Notes: a model not told the origin generated them from the letters alone. A DNA stretch of 64,000 nt from Arthrobacter sp. AZCC_0090 (GCF_014207375.1 NZ_JACHEE010000007.1:1-64000); one strand, 5' to 3'; counted from the stretch's first letter, positions 41,929 through 51,222 are shown. Numbers and translations: made by a program.

Positions 41929-43355
41929 AGAACTGCAGCTCCTTGGGGGCGAACGGATGAGCAAGAGGAGATCTTCTCGAAGGCGGAGGCCAGGCGGAGG
42001 AGGCGGGCGTCGCTGCCGCGTGCCCCCACCATCTGGAGGCCTACGGGAAGTCCGGCTGGGGTGAATCCGGCCGGAACCGACAGGGCGGGAAGGCCAAGCG
42101 GGGTGAACAGGTACGGGGCACGCATCCAGTCGAGATAGGTCTGGAGCTGTTGCCCCTCGATCTCGGTGGGGTATTCGAGATCGACGTCGAACGGGACAAC
42201 CTGGGACGCGGGGGCGATCACCAGGTCGTAACGCCCAAAGAACTCAGCCGCCTTGCGGATCAAGCGGGTCATGCCTTCCTCGGCGCGGACTACGTCGCGG
42301 CCACTCAGCAGGCTGCCTTCGCGGATGTTGCCAGCCAGGAAGTGGTTGAAGGCATCAGGTTCCGCGGCAAGCTGCTCGCCCCACATCGAGTCGAAAGCGG
42401 CGGCGCGCAGCACGCGGAACACTCGCTCGGAACCGTCGAGGTCCGGGCAATCCAGTTCGACGTGAGCACCGAGTGCTGCGAGGGCCGCGGCCTGTGGCTC
42501 AATGACGTCGAGAACCTCGCGGTCCACCGGGATCCGTCCGCCGAGGGTCGGTGCGAAGGCAATGCGAAGACCGGCGAAATCCGCTGGAGACGGCTCGGTG
42601 GCGGGGCTTCCCGCCTCAGGCAGGAACACGGAGTGGGGATCATCAGACGAAGCTCCGGTCATGGCCGAAAACAACAGCGCAGCGTCGGCGGCAGTACGGC
42701 CCATGGGTCCTGCCACGCCCAGCGGGAAGAAGACATTGTTGCCGTCCGTGTTGGGGACCATGCCGGGCGTTGGGCGAAGGCCGACCACATTGCAGAACGA
42801 CGCCGGGTTGCGGAGGGAACCGCCCATGTCGCTGCCGTCGGCGATCGGCTGGAAACCTGCGGCGAGGGCGGCCGCCGCGCCACCGCTGCTACCGCCGGCG
42901 GATTTGCCCGGGTCATAGGGGTTGCGCGTTGCGCCGAACACGCGGTTGAAGGTGTGCGATCCCGCTGCGAACTCGGGGACGTTGGTCTTGCCCACACGGA
43001 TGGCGCCAGCATCGAGGATGCGCTGGACGTGCAGATCGTTTTCCGCAGGAACGTAGTCCCGGAATTGAGGGTGGCCGAAGGTGGTGCGCATCCCCGCGGT
43101 ATTCGCGGTGTCCTTGAAGCTGATGGGCAGGCCGTGGAGTGGCCCCACCGGCTCCCCGGCCACAATCTTTCGATCGGCTTCCGCTGCGGCCGCCCTGGCA
43201 CCCTCCTCGTCGAGGGTCACTACGGCGTTGATCAACGGGTTGAGCTTGTCGATCTGTTCGAGGTGCGCCTCGAGGACCTCCGCGGCGGACACCTCCCGGG
43301 AGCGCAGGAGCCCGGCGAGCTCCACTGCTCCACGGTAAATCAAATCGTTTGTCAT
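41925..43355 (-). CDS. Amidase (amidase signature family)
   Basis: 476 aa. The Ser-cisSer-Lys triad is Lys81 (PISFKDT), cis-Ser156 (GKSAGGSSGGAAAALAAG) and nucleophile Ser180 (GSDMGGSLRNPA). Such enzymes cleave linear amides to acid and ammonia or amine; relatives include Asp/Glu-tRNA amidotransferase subunit A and aryl-amidases. First gene of an operon with symporter, CoA-transferase and carboxyltransferase, so it probably releases the acid that is then activated. The 194-bp gap upstream (43356-43549) has several TTCAT/GATTCATC repeats that may bind the Lrp-type regulator encoded beyond it. Confidence 0.92.
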   Translation of the reverse strand: MTNDLIYRGAVELAGLLRSREVSAAEVLEAHLEQIDKLNPLINAVVTLDEEGARAAAAEADRKIVAGEPVGPLHGLPISFKDTANTAGMRTTFGHPQFRDYVPAENDLHVQRILDAGAIRVGKTNVPEFAAGSHTFNRVFGATRNPYDPGKSAGGSSGGAAAALAAGFQPIADGSDMGGSLRNPASFCNVVGLRPTPGMVPNTDGNNVFFPLGVAGPMGRTAADAALLFSAMTGASSDDPHSVFLPEAGSPATEPSPADFAGLRIAFAPTLGGRIPVDREVLDVIEPQAAALAALGAHVELDCPDLDGSERVFRVLRAAAFDSMWGEQLAAEPDAFNHFLAGNIREGSLLSGRDVVRAEEGMTRLIRKAAEFFGRYDLVIAPASQVVPFDVDLEYPTEIEGQQLQTYLDWMRAPYLFTPLGLPALSVPAGFTPAGLPVGLQMVGARGSDARLLRLASAFEKISSCSSVRPQGAAVL

Positions 43356-43549
43356 GATTCATCTAGCCTTCATCTAGTTTCCTTTTGAGTCACTTCTTTG
43401 TCACAAGTGGAATTAATGAACCACGATAGTGCGATGAATCACATTTGACTAGGGGCGTGCGCAAGATTTCTTCGCGCGGGCGGAACCCGGTTCAGGGCAG
43501 CAGGGAGCTCAGCCAGGTCGTGAGAAGCCCAGGGGAGGTTGGTGAAGCC

Positions 43550-44521
43550 TCAGTCGCGGGCAGTTGTGCGCACGCCACCGCGCTTGTAAGACCGCACCAC
43601 GAGCGAGCTGCGGACAGCGTGGGCACGTGCGGCCCATGGTGATGAGGTGAGGAAATCTCGCAGTTCGTTCAAGCTCGCGAGGGTGACGTTGGCCATGAGC
43701 TGGAATTCGCCCATTGCCATGACCGCGTAGCGGACCCCGGGCGCTTCAGAGAGCAGACGGCCCACCTCGACGGCGTCGGACGGGGCGGTGCGCACCCAGA
43801 CAACGGCTTCGACCGGAAGGCCGATGTCCACGGGCTCAACGATCGCCCGGACACTCAGCGTGCCCTCCTCGAGAAGGGCGTTGAGCCGCCGGCGCACGGC
43901 CGGGGCGGAAAGCCCCACGGCTTCGCCCAACTCGGCGACCGGAACACGGCCATCAGCCACGAGGATCCGCACGAGGTTCGAGTCGACGTCGTCGAGCATT
44001 CCGCTCGCGCTCGGACGGGACGGCGGAGGCGGCACCTCCTGGAGCGCGGCAGTTTCCTCTGCGGTGACCGGACCGGGATGCCATTCGGCCACGGTGCGGA
44101 AGTACTCCATGACGGGCGAGGCACTCACTTGCACCACGCCGTCGAGGGCTGGCAGCTCCTCCAGCACAAGGCTTGAGAGGCGTCCCGGGCGGGCCTGCAC
44201 CTCAAACAGGAGACGGGTGGGGCCGGTCAGCGCATACACGAAAATGGCGTCCGGGTCGCGCGAAAGCTCCTCCGCGATGCCGGCCAGGCGCGCGGGCTCA
44301 CAGTGGACTTCCACAAGGTGGGTGGGACCGAGGGTCACCAGGCCTGCCACGCGCACGATGCTCGAATCCAGCAGTGCGATGCCGCGGCGGGTCACGGTGC
44401 TGAATGGCTCGCCCAGGACTTCGGCGATGCGCCTCCAGGAGGCGCGGCCGTTGACCTGGAGGGCGCCGACAATCCGCCGATCGAGCCTGTCCAGCTCGCG
44501 CGAGGGTGCCAGCATGACCAT
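43550..44521 (-). CDS. Lrp/AsnC-family regulator, double-length
   Basis: 323 aa with two HTH-RAM units: HTH 1 ~8-50 (RELDRLDRRIVGALQVNGRASWRRIAEVLG), HTH 2 ~175-220 (VDSNLVRILVADGRVPVAELGEAVGLSAPAVRRRL), each followed by a RAM-like domain. It lies upstream of the amidase operon in the same direction and is the likely regulator. It is a paralogue in design of the regulator at 33638-34693, also beside an amide-hydrolase/transporter locus. Start ATG at 44521; a few codons of uncertainty remain. Confidence 0.87.
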   Translation of the reverse strand: MVMLAPSRELDRLDRRIVGALQVNGRASWRRIAEVLGEPFSTVTRRGIALLDSSIVRVAGLVTLGPTHLVEVHCEPARLAGIAEELSRDPDAIFVYALTGPTRLLFEVQARPGRLSSLVLEELPALDGVVQVSASPVMEYFRTVAEWHPGPVTAEETAALQEVPPPPSRPSASGMLDDVDSNLVRILVADGRVPVAELGEAVGLSAPAVRRRLNALLEEGTLSVRAIVEPVDIGLPVEAVVWVRTAPSDAVEVGRLLSEAPGVRYAVMAMGEFQLMANVTLASLNELRDFLTSSPWAARAHAVRSSLVVRSYKRGGVRTTARD

Positions 44522-44575
44522 GTACCCGATTATGCCGCCTCGCCGGGCGAATCCTGTCCCGCGCCGCGGCTTTCC

Positions 44576-45889
44576 CTAGTCAACGTAGCGGTTGCGTCCT
44601 GCACGGAAACCGAAGAAGGCAGCCAATGAACCCACCACGAGGAACAGGATGCCGGCCGTCGCGAAGCCACCGGTACTTTGGTGCAACTGGCCGACCATCA
44701 GCGTTCCAGTAGACCCCAGCCCGTAGCCGACGCCCTGCATCATGCCGGAGAGGTGCGCCGCGGTGTGGGAATCGCGGGTTCGCAGCATGATCATGGTCAA
44801 CGCCACGGCCGTGAGGCTCCCTTGACCCAGGCCCAGCAGCCCGGTCCATACCCAGACCAGTTCCGTGGGGCCGAAGATGCTCAAGGCGAAGCCGCCGCCT
44901 GTCATGAGCGCCACCACGGTGTTGATGACGCGCTGATCCTTGAAACGCGCCGCTAGCCCCGGCGCAAGGAATGAGCCCAGCATCTGCAGCACGATCGACA
45001 CGGACACGATCAAGCCGGCCGTCCCGCCGTCGATCCCGCGATCACGCAGAATCGGCGCCAGCCAGGCAAACACACTGAAGGACATCATCGCCTGCAACAC
45101 CATGAAGATGGTGACCTGCCAGGCGACGGCGGAACGCCACACGTTCGCACCGCCGTCGGCGGCGTTGTGCCGGACGGGATGCTGACGAAGCGCCAGCGGC
45201 AAGAAAAGCAAAAGTACGACGGCGGCGGGCAGCGCCCAGAACCACAGCGCCGAAGTCCAGTGCCCGGCAGCCGTGAACACGGGGTACGTGAACCCGGCGC
45301 CCAGCGCGGCAGACGCGCAAATCGCCGTCGTGTACAGCCCGCCCATGAGCCCGAGCCGGTGCGGGAAATCGCGTTTGACCACCCCTGGCAGCAGCACGTT
45401 GCACAGCGCTATCGCCGCGCCACACGCAGCCGTTCCGGCAAGCAGGGCGGGCAGGTGCCCGGCACCGGCGAGGTCCACCGGACGCAACAGCAGGCCGGCG
45501 GTCAACACGGCCATCGCCCCGAGCAACACCCGTTCGGCACCAAAACGGCGCGCCAGAATCGGGGCGAGCGGCGCGAAAACACCCAGCAAGGTCACCGGCA
45601 CAGTGGTGAGGACCACCACCGCCCAACCCGGCAGTCCCGCGTCGGCGATAACTTCCGGAAGGACAGCCGAAAAGCTCGAGAACACCGTCCGTAAGTTCAG
45701 GCCAATAAGCACCAGGCAGACCCCCAGGAAAGCGAGTCCCCGGCGAGTCTTCACCTGCGTGGGTTCGGCCGCAGGTACCTCGTCGATCTCGGCGTCGACG
45801 AGGATCTCGGGGACGCCGGAACGCGGCCTGGTGTTCTTGGGAGCGCTTGAAGCGGGGGTCACCAACCCATTCTGGCAGTTTGTCCACAT
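44576..45889 (-). CDS. MFS transporter, CynX/NimT-like
   Basis: 437 aa from the ATG at 45889. About 12 hydrophobic segments. The GVCLVLIGLNLRTVFSSFSAVLPEV start, PLAPILARRFGAERVLLGAM after helix 2, and the GLGQGSLTAVALTMIMLR region fit the CynX/NimT (cyanate/2-nitroimidazole transporter) group. A ~50-residue hydrophilic N-terminus is unusual; a shorter start is possible. It is divergent from trmB with only 50 bp between the ATGs. The substrate is unknown. Confidence 0.85.
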   Translation of the reverse strand: MWTNCQNGLVTPASSAPKNTRPRSGVPEILVDAEIDEVPAAEPTQVKTRRGLAFLGVCLVLIGLNLRTVFSSFSAVLPEVIADAGLPGWAVVVLTTVPVTLLGVFAPLAPILARRFGAERVLLGAMAVLTAGLLLRPVDLAGAGHLPALLAGTAACGAAIALCNVLLPGVVKRDFPHRLGLMGGLYTTAICASAALGAGFTYPVFTAAGHWTSALWFWALPAAVVLLLFLPLALRQHPVRHNAADGGANVWRSAVAWQVTIFMVLQAMMSFSVFAWLAPILRDRGIDGGTAGLIVSVSIVLQMLGSFLAPGLAARFKDQRVINTVVALMTGGGFALSIFGPTELVWVWTGLLGLGQGSLTAVALTMIMLRTRDSHTAAHLSGMMQGVGYGLGSTGTLMVGQLHQSTGGFATAGILFLVVGSLAAFFGFRAGRNRYVD

Positions 45890-45939
45890 ACGCCGACCCT
45901 GCCTCGGGGCTTTGGCCCTACGACGGTATTCTGGAGGAG

Positions 45940-46863
45940 ATGAGTGAAACCCCAGAATCCCCTGAAACACCGCAGTCCTCGCGCCCCGTGACCCCCGGCA
46001 GTCAAGCCTCCTTCGGCACCTATGGTGGACGGCCGGTCAGCTTTGTGCGCCGCGGAACACGCCTTCAGGGCCGACGCCAGGCAGCATGGGAAGAGCACTC
46101 CGACCGCTGGGCCATCCAGGTTCCGCGGCACGTCGCCAACACATCGGTACACCCGGATTACGTGTTCGACGCCGAAGCCGAGTTTGGGCGCAGGGCGCCG
46201 CTGATCGTTGAAATCGGTTCGGGCCTCGGCGACGCTGTGTGCCATGCGGCCGAGGAAAATCCGGACAAGGATTTCCTCGCCGTTGAGGTCTACACTCCTG
46301 GACTGGCCAATACCATGATCAAGATCAACAGCCGCGGGCTCAGCAACGTCCGCGTGGTGGAGGCCAACGCCCCCGAGGTCCTGGCCACCATGCTCCCCGA
46401 GGGCTCGGTCAGCGAGCTCTGGGTCTTTTTCCCGGACCCGTGGCACAAGTCCCGGCACCACAAGCGCCGCCTCATCCAGCCGGCGTTCGCCGAACTCGCA
46501 GCACGGTCCCTCAAGAAGGGCGGCCTATGGCGGATCGCCACCGACTGGTCCAACTACGCAATCCACGTCCGCGAGGTCCTCGCCGGCTCCACCGAGTTTG
46601 AAAACCTGCACGACGGCGAGCGGACCGGTGCGGATAGCCCCCTCACCCAGGTGTGGGAATCCGGCGTCGAGTCCATGGTGGGCGGGGCACCCGTCAAGGA
46701 AGGCCGGGCACCGGTCAGCACGGAGCACACCGGGCCCAATGAGGGAGTGGACCACGTGGGCGGATGGGCCCCGCGTTTCGATGGCCGGATCCGCACGAGT
46801 TTCGAAAACAAGGCCCACGAGGCCGGACGCATGATCTTCGACCTCAGCTATCGCAGGATCTAG
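45940..46863 (+). CDS. trmB: tRNA (guanine-N7-)-methyltransferase
   Basis: 307 aa, longer than E. coli TrmB because of a ~40-residue N-terminal tail rich in Ser, Pro and Glu and an insertion near residues 235-270. The SAM-binding motif PLIVEIGSGLGDAV and the signature VFFPDPWHKSRHHKRRLI are clear. It methylates G46 in the variable loop of tRNA with SAM. GGAGG lies very close to the ATG at 45940. The gap to dhaL1 (46864-47099) holds no gene I can support. Confidence 0.93.
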   Translation: MSETPESPETPQSSRPVTPGSQASFGTYGGRPVSFVRRGTRLQGRRQAAWEEHSDRWAIQVPRHVANTSVHPDYVFDAEAEFGRRAPLIVEIGSGLGDAVCHAAEENPDKDFLAVEVYTPGLANTMIKINSRGLSNVRVVEANAPEVLATMLPEGSVSELWVFFPDPWHKSRHHKRRLIQPAFAELAARSLKKGGLWRIATDWSNYAIHVREVLAGSTEFENLHDGERTGADSPLTQVWESGVESMVGGAPVKEGRAPVSTEHTGPNEGVDHVGGWAPRFDGRIRTSFENKAHEAGRMIFDLSYRRI

Positions 46864-47099
46864 CCACACGATTTGGGGGAATCATGAGCCAGCAGCCGTC
46901 AAACAGTCTGGGCGAATGAATGCCGGGCGCATCACAGGCATCATCGGTCTGTCGAGCATGGCCCTGAATATCGCCGGCACCGCGCAATCGCCTCCATACC
47001 GCGCACCTTTGACCGCAAGCACGGCGATGGTTAGCCGAGGCCGCCGCTGCCGGCCCGGTTCTGAACCTCTCAACCCAGCGCTCGCTCGCCGTCAACCCA

Positions 47100-47765
47100 C
47101 TAGGCTGTGGCGCCCAACGGTTGCCACGCGCGACCGGCGCCGACAGTGTCCGCGCCGGCCTCAAAGAACAGGGCGATGGTGACCGCGCCGGGATCGAGCA
47201 CCCCTCGCGCGAGTTCGCCCACGTAGGAGGCCCTGCCCCGGGCGGCGATGAGGTCGCCGGTGGACTCGGCACCGGCCCGGGCAGCCAGGGCTGCTTCCAG
47301 GAGGCCCTCGCCCAGAGTGCTGCCGCGTTCGGCGCCCGCGGTGAGGGCAACGGATGCTGGTTCCAGTGCGTCGATCATTGTGTTGTCACCGACCCGGGCG
47401 CCGCCGAGTTTCTGGATGCTCGACAGGCCCGCTGCGATGCCTTGGGCGATGTCAGTGACGGCTGCCGCCTCATTCTTGGTGCCTTTGGCGATGTCGCGGA
47501 ACCACATCCCGAAGAGCGGTCCGCTGGTGCCACCGGTGGCCATGAACCCACGGCTTGCTGCTTCGAACACGGTGGTGCAGGTCGCCTCCATAGCGGGCGG
47601 CAAACGCTCTTGTGTGCGTTCCAGGGCGGAGGCGATGTTCACGCCGAAGTCGCCGTCACCGGCGAGGCGGTCCAGCTCTGTCAGGTAGGCCTGAGTCGAG
47701 GCAAATCGTTCGCTGAACGCGGTGAACCACGCCAGTGCAGTACCGCCGTCGATGAGGTTGGTCAT
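47100..47765 (-). CDS. Dihydroxyacetone kinase DhaL-like subunit, divergent copy
   Basis: 221 aa. All-helical DhaL domain that would hold ADP and magnesium: LDRLAGDGDFGVNI (residues 31-44) replaces the usual G-D-x-D-H-G, so the family-typical His is Phe40. GGTSGPLFGMWF, GARVGDNTMIDALEPA and GRASYVGELARGVLDPGA follow as in the family. In PTS-type systems DhaM rephosphorylates ADP bound to DhaL. GAAGGAAAC precedes the ATG at 47765. It partners the DhaK-like gene directly upstream. The diverged Mg-site suggests another substrate or altered activity. Confidence 0.85.
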   Translation of the reverse strand: MTNLIDGGTALAWFTAFSERFASTQAYLTELDRLAGDGDFGVNIASALERTQERLPPAMEATCTTVFEAASRGFMATGGTSGPLFGMWFRDIAKGTKNEAAAVTDIAQGIAAGLSSIQKLGGARVGDNTMIDALEPASVALTAGAERGSTLGEGLLEAALAARAGAESTGDLIAARGRASYVGELARGVLDPGAVTIALFFEAGADTVGAGRAWQPLGATA

Positions 47766-47791
47766 TGTGTTTCCTTCGGTTTGTTGTGTTG

Positions 47792-48799
47792 TTACCAAGA
47801 GAGGGCCGGTGTGCGGACTGTGTCGTCCCACAGGCTGATCAGTTCGTCATCCGCGACGGTCAGGGTGACGGAGAGGCCGTGCATGTTCAGGGAAGACACG
47901 TACGTGCCGACCAAGGAACGCGCGATGCTGATGCCACGACCGTTCAGAAGGTTGTGTACGTTGCGGGCCGCGATGGATAGCTCGAGCGGGTAGGCTCCGC
48001 CGAGGCCGTTCACGATTGCAATCACCGCCTGGCCGCGCTTGACCTGCAGGCTGGAAACCAGCGGGGTCACGAGCTGTTCGACCAGGTCGTCGGCGGGTGC
48101 ATAGGCGATGCGGCCGGTGCCGCGTTCGCCGTGGATGCCCACCCCGAATTCCACCTCGTGTGGTTCCAGCTCAAACGCTGCAGCGGGGTCCCCTGGGTGC
48201 GCACCCGCATCCAGGGCGATCGCCAAGCTGCGGGAACGCGCTACGACGTCGCGGCCGCGTGTGGCGATCGTGGAAACACCGGCGCCCCGCTCGGCAAGGG
48301 CGCCGCATACCTTTTCGACGGTGACCACTGCGGCGGTGCCGCGGCGTCCGGGGCCGTCGTTGCCGTTGTCGGAGGCGAGGTCGTCGTCAACCAGGACCTG
48401 CTCTACAGGGACGCCGTCGTCATCGGCCAAGGATGCGGCGATCTGGAAGTTGAGTACGTCACCGGTGTAGTTCTTGATGATCTGCACGACACCTGCGCCG
48501 GTGTTGGCGAGCTTGGTACCCGCATGCACCTGGTCTGCGGTGGGGCTGGCAAACACTGCGCCGCAGACAGCGACGTCGAGCATCCCCCTCCCGACGAATC
48601 CGGCGTGCAGTGGCTCGTGGCCGGAGCCTCCGCCTGAGACAAGTCCGGCTTTGCCGGGGATCAGGGTTTTGCGGGAGATCAGGTTGTGTTCGTTGTAGAA
48701 CGTCACCAACTCCGGATAGGTCAGGGCGAAACCGTCCAGTGCTTCGTCGATGACGCGGTGGGGGTTGTTAATGATGTGTCGACGCACGGCTGTGGGCAT
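47792..48799 (-). CDS. Dihydroxyacetone kinase DhaK-like subunit, divergent copy
   Basis: 335 aa. The nucleotide/substrate loop SGGGSGHEPLHAGFVG (55-70) and the substrate-binding His223 in GVGIHGERGTGR are kept. The segment before that His (DAGAHPGDPAAAFELEPHEVE) differs strongly from the standard CTVPAVGKPSF block seen in the second copy at 50230. Related kinases act on dihydroxyacetone, erythrulose or other ketoses. It is placed after dhaM in the same operon and before its own dhaL. A different ketose substrate is an inference from this divergence. Confidence 0.87.
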   Translation of the reverse strand: MPTAVRRHIINNPHRVIDEALDGFALTYPELVTFYNEHNLISRKTLIPGKAGLVSGGGSGHEPLHAGFVGRGMLDVAVCGAVFASPTADQVHAGTKLANTGAGVVQIIKNYTGDVLNFQIAASLADDDGVPVEQVLVDDDLASDNGNDGPGRRGTAAVVTVEKVCGALAERGAGVSTIATRGRDVVARSRSLAIALDAGAHPGDPAAAFELEPHEVEFGVGIHGERGTGRIAYAPADDLVEQLVTPLVSSLQVKRGQAVIAIVNGLGGAYPLELSIAARNVHNLLNGRGISIARSLVGTYVSSLNMHGLSVTLTVADDELISLWDDTVRTPALSW

Positions 48800-48864
48800 G
48801 GAAGTACTCCGGTTCTGTAATTGGGACAGCGGAAAGAGAGAGACAAAAGCGTTGGGGAAGGAGG

Positions 48865-49584
48865 CTAGGAAAGCTCGCCGAACCCTTGGAGGACGAGCTG
48901 CTTTACGGCGTTCACGGCCCGACTGGCGTCGGGGCCGTTGGCATCAATGCGGAGCTGATCGTTCTTGCTCGCCGCGAGGGAAAGCAAACCGATCACACTG
49001 GATGCGCTGACCGGTCCTCGCCCGGCGGTGGTGTTTGTCAGTTCGATGTCGGCACTGAACTCCCCGGCCGTCTGCACGAGTAGTGCTGCCGGGCGGGTGT
49101 GCAGGCCCATCGGATTGATCAGACGTTCCTCTGCGCTGGCGGCGGGGTTCTCCGGATCGGTGTCTTCCACGACTGAAGCGCCCGATCCAGTGACGGTCTG
49201 CGCCTTCTTTGCGCTGAGGGCATTGCTCGCTTCAGCGGCAATGTCGGCCAGCGAACTGCCTGCCGCTGCGCCGACCACGGCCGCCGTAGTTGCTTCGACG
49301 AACGGGCCGTCGCTGATCAAGGCCTGGTAGGTGCTGCTGCGAATCTCCAAGGCCAGGGATGAGCTGAGGATCGCTGATCCCAAGTCCGTGATCACGAGCA
49401 CGCCCTCAGTAGTGGCGAGGTCATCGATTGCGGACGCGATTGCTGTTGCGTCGGTGCCGAATCCTCCGGCCGCGCCCGCGGCGATCCGGAAAGGAGGTTG
49501 CGCGCCGTGAACCATTTGCAGGGCAAGTTCCATCGCGGCGTTTGCGAGGGCTTCACTGTGTGAAACGAGCACGATGCCGATCAT
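48865..49584 (-). CDS. dhaM: PTS-dependent dihydroxyacetone kinase phosphotransferase subunit
   Basis: 239 aa in two domains: an EIIA-Man-like domain (~1-125) with phospho-His9 in VLVSHSEALA, and an HPr-like domain (~150-239) with His162 in NPMGLHTRPAALLV. The EI-like third domain of E. coli DhaM is missing, as in shorter forms. It passes phosphate from the PTS to ADP held by DhaL. The linker (~126-150) is Ala/Ser/Glu-rich. The ATG overlaps the DhaL2 stop (ATGA). One DhaM for two DhaKL pairs implies that it may serve both. Confidence 0.92.
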   Translation of the reverse strand: MIGIVLVSHSEALANAAMELALQMVHGAQPPFRIAAGAAGGFGTDATAIASAIDDLATTEGVLVITDLGSAILSSSLALEIRSSTYQALISDGPFVEATTAAVVGAAAGSSLADIAAEASNALSAKKAQTVTGSGASVVEDTDPENPAASAEERLINPMGLHTRPAALLVQTAGEFSADIELTNTTAGRGPVSASSVIGLLSLAASKNDQLRIDANGPDASRAVNAVKQLVLQGFGELS

Positions 49585-50228
49585 GCGGTTCTTTCCCCGA
49601 TGCTGGCGGCCAGCGCTGCAACCAGGATGGCCGCTGACGCGGCCCCTGGATCGATATGTCCGGCGCTGCGCTCACCGAGGTAGGACGCCCGGCCTTTGCG
49701 TGCGACGAGCGGTTTGGTGGAGTCCCGGCCGATCGTCGCCGCAGCGGCGGCGGCCGCAATTGAGCCCTGCAGTTGCCGGCCGTCAGCCAGGGACTGGGAC
49801 AGTGCAGTGATGGCCGGTTCGAGGGCATCAATCATGGTCTTGTCGCCAACCGTTGCGTGTCCTCGCGCAATGACGCCGTTCACGCCGGCATGCAGTGCGT
49901 TCTCCAATTCAGATCCGTTCAATTGCACGTCTGAGGGGCTGTTTCGGGCCATTTCAAGGAAGAAGGTGCCGTACAAGGACCCGCTGGCTCCGCCGACGGT
50001 GGACACCAGGGTTATGCCGACGGCCTTGAGGAGTTCCTGCACGGTGCCTGTCGTCCCGCCATCGAGCTTGGCCACCACTGCGGCTGTGCCGCGGACCATG
50101 TTGGTCCCGTGGTCGGCATCTCCGATCGCCGAGTCCAGCTCGGTCAACCAGTCTGCCTGTGTCGTGATGTCGAACGCGAAGCGGTGCAGCCACTGCTGTA
50201 GCGCATCGATCGTGAGTGCTTCTGACAT
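49581..50228 (-). CDS. dhaL: Dihydroxyacetone kinase subunit DhaL
   Basis: 215 aa, canonical. LDSAIGDADHGTNM (residues 31-44) carries the Mg-ADP-binding Asp residues and the family His40; GGASGSLYGTFF, GHATVGDKTMIDALEPA and GRASYLGERSAGHIDPGA follow. It works with DhaK just upstream and DhaM downstream, forming the PTS-type dihydroxyacetone kinase. The ATG is 1 base after the DhaK stop. Compared with the copy at 47100 it keeps every expected motif. Confidence 0.93.
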   Translation of the reverse strand: MSEALTIDALQQWLHRFAFDITTQADWLTELDSAIGDADHGTNMVRGTAAVVAKLDGGTTGTVQELLKAVGITLVSTVGGASGSLYGTFFLEMARNSPSDVQLNGSELENALHAGVNGVIARGHATVGDKTMIDALEPAITALSQSLADGRQLQGSIAAAAAAATIGRDSTKPLVARKGRASYLGERSAGHIDPGAASAAILVAALAASIGERTA

Positions 50229-50229
50229 G

Positions 50230-51222
50230 TCAATCGTTCCAGCGGAGGGCGGGGGTGTTCACTGGAGCGTCCCAGAGGTCGAGAATTTCGTTGTCTGCAC
50301 CGACAAGAGTCAGGGAGCAGCCCCGCATGTCGAGGCTGGTAACGTAATTGCCGACCAATGAACGGGCTATCGTGATGTTGCGCTCGTTGAGGCGGGCGGA
50401 GACCTCGGCGAACATTGCGTAGAGTTCGATCAGCGGGGTTCCTCCCAGACCGGTCAGCAGAGCGATGACCGGTTTGCCGCTGAAGTCATAGTCGGTGGTG
50501 ATCGACTCGACCAACGCGTGGGACAGTTCAGCGGCCGACATCACCGGTACGCGCTTACGTCCTGGCTCGCCGTGGATACCGACGCCGAGTTCCATTTCGT
50601 CCTCGGGGAGATCGAAGCTGGGTTTACCTACGGCGGGAACGGTGCAGCTTGTAAGCGCCGCTCCCATGGAACGTCCCGCGTCGGCGATCCGTTTGGCGAG
50701 CACCTGCACCTTCTCAAGCGACCAGCCTCGGGCCGCCGCGGCGCCGGCAACCTTTTCCAGTATCAGCGTGGTGCCGACACCGCGTCGGCCCGCTGTCCAG
50801 GTGGAGTCCTCTACTGCGACGTCGTCGGCGACGACAACCGAGGCGACCTCGATTCCCTGCTCCCGGGCGAGTTCGGCCGCCATTTCAAAGTTGAGCAGGT
50901 CGCCGGTGTAGTTTTTCACTACGAACAGCACTCCTGCCCCGCTGTCGACTCCGGTTGCGGCAGCGAGAATCTGGTCAGGCGTCGGTGATGTAAAGATCTC
51001 GCCGGCGCACGCGGCATCCAGCATCCCGGCGCCGACGAACCCGCTGTGCAGCGGTTCATGGCCCGAGCCACCTCCGGAGACCAGCGCGACGCGTCCCTCC
51101 CGTGGCGCGGTGCTGAAAACGATGCGGTTCTCGAAATCGACTGACAGTTGGTCGTGCGCGGCCGCGACACCGCGCAGTGCGTCCGCCAGCAGGGTCTGCG
51201 GGGAGTTGATCAGCTTCTTCAT
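50230..51222 (-). CDS. dhaK: Dihydroxyacetone kinase subunit DhaK
   Basis: 330 aa, canonical. SGGGSGHEPLHSGFVGAG (49-66), NYTGDLLNFEMAAELA, and CTVPAVGKPSF...ELGVGIHGEPG with covalent-adduct His217. It binds dihydroxyacetone as a hemiaminal to this His and receives phosphate through DhaL. The ATG overlaps the aquaporin stop (ATGA). With a glycerol channel gene in front, the operon can take up a triose-type substrate and make dihydroxyacetone phosphate. Confidence 0.94.
   Translation of the reverse strand: MKKLINSPQTLLADALRGVAAAHDQLSVDFENRIVFSTAPREGRVALVSGGGSGHEPLHSGFVGAGMLDAACAGEIFTSPTPDQILAAATGVDSGAGVLFVVKNYTGDLLNFEMAAELAREQGIEVASVVVADDVAVEDSTWTAGRRGVGTTLILEKVAGAAAARGWSLEKVQVLAKRIADAGRSMGAALTSCTVPAVGKPSFDLPEDEMELGVGIHGEPGRKRVPVMSAAELSHALVESITTDYDFSGKPVIALLTGLGGTPLIELYAMFAEVSARLNERNITIARSLVGNYVTSLDMRGCSLTLVGADNEILDLWDAPVNTPALRWND

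Noticed and set aside
46864..47099. Small genes between trmB and dhaL (for example a frame at 46916-47182)
   Set aside because: No ribosome site, no family likeness, and overlap with dhaL on the other strand; nothing supports coding.
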